64,000 bases of DNA from Alphaproteobacteria bacterium (GTDB lineage: Bacteria > Pseudomonadota > Alphaproteobacteria > Rickettsiales > JABSSG01). Location of the stretch: assembly GCA_030431375.1 (NCBI GenBank), contig JAUIIY010000004.1, positions 47,608-111,607 of the forward strand, given 5' to 3'. A program made the position numbers and the translations under genes. The number at the start of each line of letters is the position of its first letter. Positions within the stretch are counted from its first letter, which is position 1. The notes under the pieces were generated by a model that was not told the DNA's origin, did not search any database, and saw nothing but the letters and a program-made list of their open reading frames with translations. Positions 48,902 through 57,446 of this stretch are shown one piece after another.

Positions 48902-49777
48902 ATGAGAGTTTTATTCATCCTATATATATTATTATTTAATTTTTCTGCTTTTGCGGATAAGAAAATTTATATTACCCAAATAATACAGCACCCTGCGCTT
49001 GATCGTACCAGGCAAGGCATTATAGATGAGCTTAATGAAAATTATTGCAAGAGAGAAATATGTGATATTAAGTTTGATGATGCCCAAGGTAATATTGCTC
49101 TTGCGGCGCAAATTGCACAGAATTATAAAGCAAAAAATGTTGACGTTGCAGTGGCCCTAGGCACACCTGTAGCACAAGTTTTTAAAAGCAAATTTAGAAA
49201 TAGCAACAGCAAGGTGGTCTTTAGCTCAATAACTGATCCAATTAGTGCAGGGCTTGTAAAAAACTTAAATATGCCTGAGTCAAATGTTACCGGTGTCTCA
49301 AATTTTATCGCTATTGAACCTCAGCTTGAATTTTATCTGAGTAAATTCCCTAATCTCAAAATAATAGGTATTATTTATAATCCGAGCGAAGCTAATTCCG
49401 TTAAACTAAACGAGCTGATTATCGAGAAAGCAGGTCAATATGGTCTTAAAATTGTTACATCTGCTGCTAATAAAACTTCAGATGTGGCCGGAGCAGCAAG
49501 GCATTTAGCTGAAAAAGCTGATGCTATTTTAGTAACAAATGATAACACAGCTTTAAGTGCATTCTCTTCAATTGTTAAAATTGCTCAGAAAAATAACAAA
49601 TTGGTGTTTGTTAGCGATATTGACATGATGCCAAAAGGCGCAGATGCATCAATAGGACCAGATCAATATGAGCTTGGGAGGCAAACAGGTAGAATGATTA
49701 TCAATATATTGCAACAAAATGGAGATAAAATGCCAGCTGTTGAGTTCCCCAAAAGAACAGAAACCAAAATTCAATAA
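48902..49777 (+). CDS. Periplasmic substrate-binding protein of the ABC_sub_bind (TrpX-like) family, orphan
   Basis: A 291-residue protein with a signal peptide (MRVLFILYILLFNFSAFA, cleavage near ADK). The body has ITQIIQHPALDRTRQGIIDEL, VALGTPVAQVFKS and VFSSITDPISAGLVKNL, the ABC_sub_bind fold (uncharacterised, including tryptophan/tyrosine binders). Its GIIYNPSEANSVKLNEL and VTNDNTALSAF segments form the second lobe. No permease or ATPase gene adjoins it, so it would have to serve a transporter encoded elsewhere. The ligand is unknown. Confidence 0.8.
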   Translation: MRVLFILYILLFNFSAFADKKIYITQIIQHPALDRTRQGIIDELNENYCKREICDIKFDDAQGNIALAAQIAQNYKAKNVDVAVALGTPVAQVFKSKFRNSNSKVVFSSITDPISAGLVKNLNMPESNVTGVSNFIAIEPQLEFYLSKFPNLKIIGIIYNPSEANSVKLNELIIEKAGQYGLKIVTSAANKTSDVAGAARHLAEKADAILVTNDNTALSAFSSIVKIAQKNNKLVFVSDIDMMPKGADASIGPDQYELGRQTGRMIINILQQNGDKMPAVEFPKRTETKIQ

Positions 49778-49808
49778 ATCTATTCATAGAACCGAACAAC
49801 TGCTTAAG

Positions 49809-49883
49809 TGAACTTTAAAAAATAATCATATTAGACACAGTAATACACTTCTAAGTTTAAATATATTATGCTTTTAAAGTTCA
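49809..49883. terminator. 12-bp inverted repeat between convergent genes
   Basis: TGAACTTTAAAA (49809-49820) is matched by TTTTAAAGTTCA (49872-49883), perfectly complementary with a 51-base spacer. It lies between the stops of the substrate-binding protein gene (+, 49777) and the hypothetical gene (-, 49907), the place for a bidirectional terminator. The spacer is long and the stem AT-rich, so termination efficiency is doubtful. Confidence 0.35.
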
Positions 49884-49906
49884 TTTTTAGCTTTGCAAGC
49901 ATAACG

Positions 49907-50983
49907 CTAGAACTTAACGCCTGAAGCATATATAGCCCTTGCAAGCGAATCAAGGCAAACCGCAATTGATTGAGGAGTAATTGAAATAGCACTATCACCT
50001 GCATCATCTATCTCATATTTGTTCTTAGGCAAAGAATTCTCTGCAATAATTCTTTGATAAAAATTAAATGGCTGATTTGAAATTAAAAGCAATCTTGGCT
50101 TATGCTTTTTGTTAGAAAATCTTTTACCAAATTCTTTTTCAAATTGTATATATGTGTCCTGCGTATTTGGTCTTTTACCTTGTGCATTCTTAGGGGTATT
50201 GACATCAAACACATCAATAATATGGTGTATTTTGTACATCTCCACAAGAGTACGACCAAGAGTCATCTCAGTAGGCCATTTAATGGGAGGGAAATTGTTC
50301 TGATCCAAATAATTATTAGGACTTTCAAATATATCAACTATTTTCTTTCTAATTTTATTAACTTCTTCGGAGGTGTTTTTCTCAAAAACTTCTTTAGGTA
50401 AGTGCTCGTTAATTATCTGACATGTTTTTTTATATATTTCTTTTACAGACAAAGGCTTAGATCGCGCTTTACTGGCAATAAATTCAGCTACCAAGATAGG
50501 AGTAATTGGCTCATGTTTTGGCCATAAATCCCTACTCCCACTTAAAATATACATTTCATCCACTTCATATCCATTATGTAAAATTTCAATGGCTGTTTTT
50601 ACTCGCCTCTCAAAACTTTCTTGAGCAGCTCCTAGCAGTAACATTGCATCATATTTTTGATGTTTAGGCCTTATGGCATTAAAAAACTGTAAACAATCTA
50701 GATATTTAATTATTTCAGACAAATATTTTGTTACATATTGCGGAGGTACATATTGTAATCTTTCAACATTTTTGGGGCGCAGCATGTTTTCTTGACACAT
50801 CTGATTGAGCCATTTATACGCCTCTTGCTCCGAAGAAAATTTCATTGACTCGCACCAAGCACTAGATCTACTTGTATCAAAATTAATATTATTCTTCTCG
50901 CAAAAAATAATATATAAAATATTTTTTATGGCATTGCCTTGTTCACCTCTAAAACCAATCTTTTTCAGAACTTTTTCTAACAT
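49907..50983 (-). CDS. Hypothetical protein with YdcF/DUF218-like motifs
   Basis: A 358-residue protein. Residues about 111-151 (YDAMLLLGAAQESFERR, with YILSGSRDLW following) and about 296-311 (PRLLLISNQPFNFYQR) recall the two halves of the DUF218/YdcF Rossmann fold (LGxG...R, SGG, then LLVTS), but the central part differs and the function of that family is poorly known. No signal peptide is present. The ATG at 50983 is preferred to an upstream GTG. The protein stands alone, with no operon partner on its strand. The family call is tentative. Confidence 0.6.
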   Translation of the reverse strand: MLEKVLKKIGFRGEQGNAIKNILYIIFCEKNNINFDTSRSSAWCESMKFSSEQEAYKWLNQMCQENMLRPKNVERLQYVPPQYVTKYLSEIIKYLDCLQFFNAIRPKHQKYDAMLLLGAAQESFERRVKTAIEILHNGYEVDEMYILSGSRDLWPKHEPITPILVAEFIASKARSKPLSVKEIYKKTCQIINEHLPKEVFEKNTSEEVNKIRKKIVDIFESPNNYLDQNNFPPIKWPTEMTLGRTLVEMYKIHHIIDVFDVNTPKNAQGKRPNTQDTYIQFEKEFGKRFSNKKHKPRLLLISNQPFNFYQRIIAENSLPKNKYEIDDAGDSAISITPQSIAVCLDSLARAIYASGVKF

Positions 50984-51114
50984 CACTTTTATTCAATTTT
51001 TTGGTGCAAATCTGATTGTAACAAAGAAAATAGTTTTTTGTTATTTTTAATAATATTGAATTATATAGCTGACTAAGAGAGCCCCCCTCAACAAAATAAT
51101 AATTTTGATGTATA

Positions 51115-51504
51115 ATGTATGACAATTCAGAAAGTAATTATCCTTTAATTGAAAACAGAAAGGAAATCGAGTTGGTAATCGCATTCAAATATGACAAGCC
51201 AACCAAAGACAATCAACAAAGAAATAGTGCTGATAACTTCAGACATTATGAGAATAATTTCAACCAATATTTAGGTATATCTGCTGCATTGCAAGCATTA
51301 TATGGTCAATGCGGAGAGAAAATATTTTCACCCGAAGATACAAGGCAGGAAGAGACTATCTGGAATAATATAGTAAAAGCAAATAAATGTAATGCAGAAA
51401 GCACTTTTGGATTCCCATTGCAGATTGGAAGAGAACTTGCAGGTGATGAAATATCATCTCTTGTAAAAGATTACATTCTTGACCCTTTAGGCATAGAAGC
51501 ATAA
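51115..51504 (+). CDS. Hypothetical protein, 129 residues
   Basis: A soluble, polar protein (IELVIAFKYDKPTKDNQQ, then ISAALQALYGQCGEKIF) with no recognised domain, signal or membrane segment. It has a clean frame flanked by its own intergenic spaces (128 bp upstream, 33 bp downstream). The codon usage looks like that of its neighbours by eye. It lies head-to-head with the YdcF-like gene and tail-to-tail with the MFS gene. Confidence 0.55.
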   Translation: MYDNSESNYPLIENRKEIELVIAFKYDKPTKDNQQRNSADNFRHYENNFNQYLGISAALQALYGQCGEKIFSPEDTRQEETIWNNIVKANKCNAESTFGFPLQIGRELAGDEISSLVKDYILDPLGIEA

Positions 51505-51537
51505 GCTCTACAAAATTGTAAAACTTTCTTTGGTTCT

Positions 51538-52800
51538 TTATTTCTCGATTTTTAGAATGGTGAATTCAGAGGTTGATTTAGCAAAAGTTTCCTTGATAAA
51601 AAAGAAAGATATAGCGAATGCTAACGCTGCAAATACTACTATGACCATAAAAATGGTCTGATAAGTTTGAATTGTTACCACATCAGAAATATGCTCTATG
51701 AAGAACCCCAAAATCGGTGGCATAATCGCTGCAAAAGTTATAATCACTGCATTATTTAGCGCAAGCGAAATAGCCGTAAATTGCTTTTTAAAATTCTCTG
51801 AAATATTTACAAATCCTATGACCTGACCACTAGCTCCTACCCCTATCAAGAAGAAGCTGAAAAACAATAAATAACTATTTTCTGCATAAATTAGTAGAAG
51901 CATTGCAAAAAAAGTAATGCCACTTGTTAACACCAAAAATAATTTCCTTCTGTCCAGCCAGTCAGAAATTAGTCCAAATAAGGGGCAAAATATCGCAAAT
52001 CCTATCCAGGATGTAGTTATCATGTAGGAAGCATCTTCGATATTAATTCCTTTTAAATTTAAGAAAATCCTACCCTCATTTTCTGATAAATATTCAATAG
52101 GGAAATATATAACCGCTGAAACTGTTGCTATATACCATGGCTGAATTTTTTTAAATAATCTCTTGAATGAGTTTAATACTGTTTCTGGTTTATGCAGAAT
52201 TATGAACCCTGCTTTTATCTCTTTATTATTTTCGACAAAAAACAAAGAAACCACAGATAGAACAACTCCTATTACGGATAATGCAATAAAAATATTATTC
52301 CAGCTAACTCCATGTTCGATTGATAACGAACTTAGAGGCCCTGCAGCTAGCATAGGTCCAATAGTGCCAATAAATTGTGATAACCCAATAAAAATCGCCC
52401 GGTACTTACTAGGCATCCACTCATATACCGAGACCAACAAACAAATAAAACCAAATGAAGCACCAAAACCCATTAGCATACGAAATATTGAGGCTGTGAT
52501 AAAATTTTCTGAATATGAAAATCCGAAAGTAGAAATTGCACATGCTACTGATGCCAGCATTAAGGATTTTTTGAGCCCCATATGATCAACAATCAAACCA
52601 ACTGGTATCTGCATAAGGCCGTAAACTATCAAAAAGAAGGTGCTGCTAATCAACGCAAATTGAACCGCTGAAAGTTCCAAATCATGCATCAAAGAAACTT
52701 GGTAAGTTCCTATGACGGTTCTAAGAAAGAACTCATAAAGAAAAAACAGCGCGCAAATAAGCCATATAGCAGTTCCCTTGCTAAATATTTTGTCTAGCAT
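51538..52800 (-). CDS. MFS transporter
   Basis: A 420-residue protein with about twelve hydrophobic segments. The loop-2-3 motif region is MQIPVGLIVDHMGLKKSLM and the repeated half-domain motif is GFAIFCPLFGLISDWLDRRKL. It is a major facilitator, probably a proton-driven symporter or efflux protein; the substrate is not identifiable. Only 2 bp separate it from the upstream deacylase-like gene, a strong sign of a two-gene operon in which both act on the same compound. Confidence 0.85.
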   Translation of the reverse strand: MLDKIFSKGTAIWLICALFFLYEFFLRTVIGTYQVSLMHDLELSAVQFALISSTFFLIVYGLMQIPVGLIVDHMGLKKSLMLASVACAISTFGFSYSENFITASIFRMLMGFGASFGFICLLVSVYEWMPSKYRAIFIGLSQFIGTIGPMLAAGPLSSLSIEHGVSWNNIFIALSVIGVVLSVVSLFFVENNKEIKAGFIILHKPETVLNSFKRLFKKIQPWYIATVSAVIYFPIEYLSENEGRIFLNLKGINIEDASYMITTSWIGFAIFCPLFGLISDWLDRRKLFLVLTSGITFFAMLLLIYAENSYLLFFSFFLIGVGASGQVIGFVNISENFKKQFTAISLALNNAVIITFAAIMPPILGFFIEHISDVVTIQTYQTIFMVIVVFAALAFAISFFFIKETFAKSTSEFTILKIEK

Positions 52801-52802
52801 AA

Positions 52803-53822
52803 TTAACCTATGTAACTATCTGGCTGTTTTTTATCCCATTCCTCAATTGCTGTTTCTGCTTTATCGTAATCCAGGAAGGAAGCCAGCTTGAATGTAGGCG
52901 ACCCTTCATGAACTAATGGAGAAGTGTTCACCCCCACAATAATCCCCTTTTGCGGTGAATAAATTTTTTCTGACACATCAGCACTAAACGGATCTGTAAT
53001 TTTACCAATCAAATCATTTTTCTCGATAATCTGCCCTAAATTAACATCTGTATGTAATATTCCCCCTTTTGGCGCTGTCATCCATTCTTCATCCCTAGAA
53101 GAAATAGTCTTAACCTCTTTTGTTGCATCCTGAGGCAGAATATTTAGCTGCTTTAATACATTTCTGATGCCAGAAACACCTAAATCAATAACATTCTCAT
53201 CGAACCTACGAGCCTCACCCGCCTGATATACCAATAAAGGTATCTGCAACTCTTCACACACCTCTCGCAGGGAACTTTTTGTAGATTCAACATCAGTAAT
53301 CACCGGGGTTTTAAAGATTCTTGCAAGTGCCTTAGCCTTATTATCTTTAAAGTCACAATATACTTGTGGCAAAATATTATGATTTAAATCACCAGTTTGA
53401 AGTTCTATACAATAATCAGACTTCTTGAGAATTTCTTCGGTTATCAAATGCGCCATTCTTTGGCCATATGAACCGCTTTCGTCACCTGGAAAACAGTCCG
53501 CAAGATTTGCCCCAGATGGTAGATTCTGCGGGTAGTGCGTTAGCCCATATACATTAACCACCGGAATAGCAATTATCGTACCTGAAATTTGTTCAGGCTT
53601 TATTGATTTAACCAACCGATTTGCAATTTCCAGACCATTTAACTCAGTTCCCTTGAAAACGGATAATATCAATATGGTAGGCCCTTTCTGGTGGCCATGA
53701 ATCACCTTAATTGGCATGTAAAGAGGTGAGCAAGAATATTGCTCGGGGAGAGGCATCGCCAAATGAGCAATCTCACCCGGATGCACATAAGTGTCACAGA
53801 TTTTAAATTTTGTATTCTTCAT
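52803..53822 (-). CDS. AstE/AspA deacylase-family protein lacking zinc ligands
   Basis: A 339-residue member of the succinylglutamate desuccinylase/aspartoacylase family. The fold is plain: GPTILILSVFKGTELNGLEI, GTIIAIPVVNVYGLTHYP, then LVYQAGEARRFDE and a C-terminal lipoyl-like beta domain (GGILHTDVNLGQIIEKNDL). Key residues of active members are changed: the usual HGDE zinc motif reads KGTE, DLHTG reads ELQTG, DLNR reads NLAD, and YEAGE reads YQAGE. The protein therefore probably cannot bind zinc or hydrolyse amides as its relatives do. Its 2-bp junction with an MFS gene suggests a transport-linked or regulatory role. Confidence 0.8.
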   Translation of the reverse strand: MKNTKFKICDTYVHPGEIAHLAMPLPEQYSCSPLYMPIKVIHGHQKGPTILILSVFKGTELNGLEIANRLVKSIKPEQISGTIIAIPVVNVYGLTHYPQNLPSGANLADCFPGDESGSYGQRMAHLITEEILKKSDYCIELQTGDLNHNILPQVYCDFKDNKAKALARIFKTPVITDVESTKSSLREVCEELQIPLLVYQAGEARRFDENVIDLGVSGIRNVLKQLNILPQDATKEVKTISSRDEEWMTAPKGGILHTDVNLGQIIEKNDLIGKITDPFSADVSEKIYSPQKGIIVGVNTSPLVHEGSPTFKLASFLDYDKAETAIEEWDKKQPDSYIG

Positions 53823-53874
53823 GAAATTTTTTAGAAATATCGATTTTTTAAATAGTTACGCGACATTCTATGCC

Positions 53875-53901
53875 ATTAACCCAACGAAAACAAGGGTTAA
53901 T
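53875..53901. repeat. 8-bp inverted repeat, upstream of the deacylase-like gene
   Basis: ATTAACCC (53875-53882) and GGGTTAAT (53894-53901) are perfect inverted repeats around an 11-base loop, followed by a run of five T including the last arm base. It lies in the 225-bp divergent interval between the deacylase-like gene (start 53822) and the 224-aa gene (54048), where a regulator site or attenuator is more likely than a terminator. No other recognisable element except the one at 53944 is seen in this interval. Confidence 0.4.
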
Positions 53902-53943
53902 TTTTAAGCCTACTATAGAGCTTGCAGTTTCAAACAGATGAAA

Positions 53944-53977
53944 ATAGTTAAAAAGAGAATATAATTAAGTTAACTAT
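53944..53977. repeat. 8-bp inverted repeat upstream of the 224-aa gene
   Basis: ATAGTTAA (53944-53951) and TTAACTAT (53970-53977) form a perfect inverted repeat with an 18-base spacer, about 70-105 bp before the ATG at 54048. Both arms carry TTAA; a GTTAAC palindrome lies in the right arm (53969-53974). Its role is unknown; an operator is possible. Confidence 0.3.
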
Positions 53978-54047
53978 AAGCCAAAAAAGACTTTATATTT
54001 TTTCTTATCTAGCATATAAAGACTGCAACAATTAATGGAGTATTTAT

Positions 54048-54722
54048 ATGAGTGGTATAGAGATGCAAAGTGCCTGCAACCGATGTCCTGCCAGCACCGC
54101 AACTGGAGGCGCCTTTTGTATAACCAGAGGAATAGTCAATTACATACTCTTGCCTGCAGCTGGATTGGCACTTGCTTTTATAAAAAAATATATCCCACAA
54201 TCGTTAGTTGATAATATATCAAACTTTTTTTCATCTACTTCAGACAATACGGATCTGTCTATTACAATGTCTCAGGATCACGCAAAAATTCATGAAGGCG
54301 CAACGGGATGCATCGAAGGAACAGAAAAAAGTGAGTATTTTATCCTTCAAGATGAGGAACCAAATTATGTATTTGGCAAGGGAGGCTTGGATCTTTTTGA
54401 ACTATCCGAACAAGCCGATCATCTTTTCTTCAGCATGTGCAGCACCAAAATTATCGATGGTAAAGTTGCTACAGTAAATCATTTTGATGATGAAGAAGAC
54501 ATAATTTACTTGTCCTGCACAATGAAAAAAGTTGAAGAAAGTGACGTTTCAATCGAATATTCAAAGGCTCAAGATGTCACATATATTAGGATAGCAGGAA
54601 AATTTGAACCAACAGCCATAGCTTTAACTGGCAATTATCCAAATATTATGGATAATATTGTGCTTAACACTAAATATGCAGATGCCGCAGGTGATGTCTG
54701 CCCAGTAGAGCTACCAGAATAA
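54048..54722 (+). CDS. Membrane-anchored or secreted protein with RTX-like C-terminal region
   Basis: A 224-residue protein not placed in a named family. Residues 10-24 contain three Cys, a hydrophobic segment occupies about 28-46, and the C-terminal half (about 107-190) has GGLDLFELS and a VNHFDDEEDIIYLS segment. Their layout resembles the beta-roll end of serralysin/RTX-type exoproteins (I-x-DF-x-x-x-D-x-I-x-L). A TGGAG site precedes the ATG. It lies 4 bp before typA, but a functional link is not evident. Type I secretion is a possible but unproven inference. Confidence 0.6.
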   Translation: MSGIEMQSACNRCPASTATGGAFCITRGIVNYILLPAAGLALAFIKKYIPQSLVDNISNFFSSTSDNTDLSITMSQDHAKIHEGATGCIEGTEKSEYFILQDEEPNYVFGKGGLDLFELSEQADHLFFSMCSTKIIDGKVATVNHFDDEEDIIYLSCTMKKVEESDVSIEYSKAQDVTYIRIAGKFEPTAIALTGNYPNIMDNIVLNTKYADAAGDVCPVELPE

Positions 54723-54726
54723 TTTT

Positions 54727-56553
54727 ATGAATCACATTAAGAATATTGCTATTATTGCCCACGTAGATCACGGCAAAACAACCATGATCGACCAAATGCT
54801 ACGCCAAAGCGGAACTTTCCGAGATAACCAGCAGGTCGATGAAAGAATCATGGATTCAAATGATCTTGAAAAAGAGCGTGGCATTACAATTCTTGCGAAA
54901 TGTACATCAATCAAAATTGATGATATCAAACTAAATATCATCGATACACCAGGACATGCTGATTTTGGTGGAGAGGTTGAACGCGTACTTTCGATGGTTG
55001 ATAGTTGCCTTCTACTTGTTGACTCAGCTGAAGGACCAATGCCTCAAACAAAATTTGTTTTATCAAAAGCATTAAAAATTGGCCTAAACCCAATTGTTGT
55101 GATCAATAAAATCGATAGAGGTGATGCACGTCCTGAAGAAGTGATCGATGAAGTATTTGATTTGTTCGTTTCACTTGATGCTAACGAGAAACAATTAGAC
55201 TTTCCTATTCTTTATGCCTCAGGCCGCAATGGATGGTGCGTAAAGGAGTTGGAGGATGAAAGAACAGATTTAAGGCCTTTATTTGACTGCATTATCGAAC
55301 ATGTACCGGCCCCAAATGTTCATGAAACCAAGCCATTTGCAATGCTTGCAACTTTACTGCAATCCGACCCTTATCTAGGAAGGATCTTAACCGGAAAGGT
55401 ATATAGCGGTATTGGTAAAATGAATACCCCAATTAAGGCAATGAATCTGAATGGGAAACAAGTTGAGATAGGTCGTCTTACCAAATTATTTGGCTTTGAA
55501 GGAATTGAGAGAGTTCCGGTAGAAGAAGCACAAGCTGGAGATATAGTTGCAATTGCAGGACTTGCAAAAGCATCCGTTTCCGACACTATCTGCTCCCCTG
55601 AGATTATTGAACCTATTAAATCAACACCTATTGATCCGCCAACTATGTCTATTTCAATCGGGGTAAATAATTCTCCTCTTGCAGGCACTGAGGGAGATAA
55701 AGTTACTTCAAGGATGATTCTAGATCGCTTACAAAAAGAAGCTGAAACCAATGTTGCAATCACTGTTTCTGAATCTGGTCAAAAAGATTTTTATGAAGTG
55801 AGTGGGCGTGGTGAGTTACAGCTTGGTGTTTTAATTGAAAATATGAGACGTGAAGGATTCGAGCTTTCTGTATCAAAACCTAAAGTCTTATTCAAAAGCG
55901 ATGAAAATGGCAAAAGGCTAGAGCCAATTGAAGAAGCAGTAATTGATGTAGATGAAGAATTTTGTGGCTGCATTGTAGAAAAACTTTCCCAAAGAAAGGG
56001 AGAGATGATTGAAATGCGCCCATCAAGCGGTGGAAAAACCAGATTAGTATTCCACATACCAACCAGAGGCTTAATCGGTTATCAGCGCGAATTCATGACT
56101 GATACAAAAGGAACTGGCGTATTAAATAGGCTTTTCCATTCATATGCTCCGCATAAAGGAGATATTGGTGGCAGAATTAATGGCTCTCTAATATCCATGG
56201 CTACCGGTGAAGCTCTTGCCTATGCTTTATGGAATATTGAAGAAAGAGGTGTTTTATTCATCGCACCGCAAACTAAAGTTTATGATGGAATGATTATTGG
56301 TATCAATTCGCGTAATGAAGACCTAGAAGTTAACCCTTTAAAAGGTAAGCAACTAACAAATGTGCGTTCTGTGCTAAAAGATGAAGGAATAAAATTATCT
56401 CCACCAAAGAAAATGACTATTGAAGATGCGATCGCATATTTGGAGGAAGATGAGTTGCTCGAAGTAACGCCTGAGTCAATCAGATTAAGAAAAAGACATC
56501 TTAACGCGAATGACCGTAAAAAGGCCAGCCGCGATAAGAAAAATGCTCTTTAA
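54727..56553 (+). CDS. typA: Translational GTPase TypA/BipA
   Basis: A 608-residue ribosome-associated GTPase. The G1 motif AHVDHGKTTMIDQML, G2 RGITI, G3 DTPGHADFGGEV and G4 NKIDR are intact. The central and C-terminal domains include SGRGELQLGVLIENMRREGFEL and the BipA-specific end (SPPKKMTIEDAIAYLEEDELLEV). It is involved in 50S assembly and stress adaptation. It follows the RTX-like gene by 4 bp and precedes a convergent gene by 10 bp. Confidence 0.98.
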   Translation: MNHIKNIAIIAHVDHGKTTMIDQMLRQSGTFRDNQQVDERIMDSNDLEKERGITILAKCTSIKIDDIKLNIIDTPGHADFGGEVERVLSMVDSCLLLVDSAEGPMPQTKFVLSKALKIGLNPIVVINKIDRGDARPEEVIDEVFDLFVSLDANEKQLDFPILYASGRNGWCVKELEDERTDLRPLFDCIIEHVPAPNVHETKPFAMLATLLQSDPYLGRILTGKVYSGIGKMNTPIKAMNLNGKQVEIGRLTKLFGFEGIERVPVEEAQAGDIVAIAGLAKASVSDTICSPEIIEPIKSTPIDPPTMSISIGVNNSPLAGTEGDKVTSRMILDRLQKEAETNVAITVSESGQKDFYEVSGRGELQLGVLIENMRREGFELSVSKPKVLFKSDENGKRLEPIEEAVIDVDEEFCGCIVEKLSQRKGEMIEMRPSSGGKTRLVFHIPTRGLIGYQREFMTDTKGTGVLNRLFHSYAPHKGDIGGRINGSLISMATGEALAYALWNIEERGVLFIAPQTKVYDGMIIGINSRNEDLEVNPLKGKQLTNVRSVLKDEGIKLSPPKKMTIEDAIAYLEEDELLEVTPESIRLRKRHLNANDRKKASRDKKNAL

Positions 56554-56563
56554 TTCATATCAT

Positions 56564-57400
56564 TTAAGCTACGTCTAGCAGCTCACCGCCTAATTCTACA
56601 ACTACAGATGAATTGCCGGCACAAGCTGTGTTATCATTTGTATGTTCTAGAGATTGAGCCTGAAAATTCTCTAAAATCTGCCTAACTGCGTCCATGTTCA
56701 TATATGTATCAGCTTGCAGATCTGGGGTTTTAGTTTCCACAAACGTACAATTATAACAATTTTGGATATTGATATTAAAATTTGATCCCTGGCTATCCCT
56801 TGCTGCCTGAGCGGAAGGTTGTTGAGCAGAACTATCTTTACTTAAATCAGCAGGAACAGCATCTGAACCAGCCTCAGCAGCATTTCCAAAGAAATATGAT
56901 TTCACATGATATATAGCAGCACCAACCGGAGCTGTATAACTCATCCAGTCTATTGCCTCTATTCCAATCCTCACTGCGAGGCCAGACACTGAATGCTCAC
57001 TATCCAAGCCAATACCTAAAAAGTTAAGTGGGTGTCCTATCACATATTCCAGCCCTGTCTGAACAAGCCCCTGATGTCCTTTGAACATATAGGATACTGT
57101 TGGCAATTCAAATCCCATATTCGGTATGATATATAATCCAGCAGCTAGTGAAATTTCTCCTGCAGCAACTAATAAATTATACCCTCCATTAAGTGAAACA
57201 GAAAGTAACTGAGGTAAAAAATAACCTGTAACAACATGACCTACACCTGTTACAATTGCTGCCGCCTGCCCAAAAGATAAATTGGTCGGGCCAATTGTTG
57301 CCTTGAAGAGATTATCATCTCCGTATTTCTTTGCTGCAAATATAGTAGCTGAAACTGCCCCCACTGCTGAAATAGCAGCACCTGTAGATAAACCAAACAT
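56564..57400 (-). CDS. Multi-spanning membrane protein with disordered tail, unknown
   Basis: A 278-residue protein. Residues 1-171 are Gly/Ala-rich with four to five hydrophobic segments (ISAVGAVSATIFAAKK, AAIVTGVGHVVTGYFLP and AAGEISLAAGLYIIPN among them). A low-complexity Ser/Ala/Asp linker follows at 172-205, and then a polar tail with a Cys pair in NIQNCYNCTFVET and a helical end. No family is recognised. A good CtrA-type box lies 47-61 bp upstream of the start, suggesting cell-cycle control. It is convergent to typA. Confidence 0.55.
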   Translation of the reverse strand: MFGLSTGAAISAVGAVSATIFAAKKYGDDNLFKATIGPTNLSFGQAAAIVTGVGHVVTGYFLPQLLSVSLNGGYNLLVAAGEISLAAGLYIIPNMGFELPTVSYMFKGHQGLVQTGLEYVIGHPLNFLGIGLDSEHSVSGLAVRIGIEAIDWMSYTAPVGAAIYHVKSYFFGNAAEAGSDAVPADLSKDSSAQQPSAQAARDSQGSNFNINIQNCYNCTFVETKTPDLQADTYMNMDAVRQILENFQAQSLEHTNDNTACAGNSSVVVELGGELLDVA

Positions 57401-57446
57401 ATTATACCTCTTACTTGGTTATATATCTGATTGAACCAGAAATATA

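Noticed and set aside
49804..49818. TTAAGTGAACTTTAA, a formal TTAA-N7-TTAA match
   Set aside because: It lies between two convergent gene ends, not in a promoter, and lacks the extended TTAACC core; several such matches are expected by chance in AT-rich DNA.
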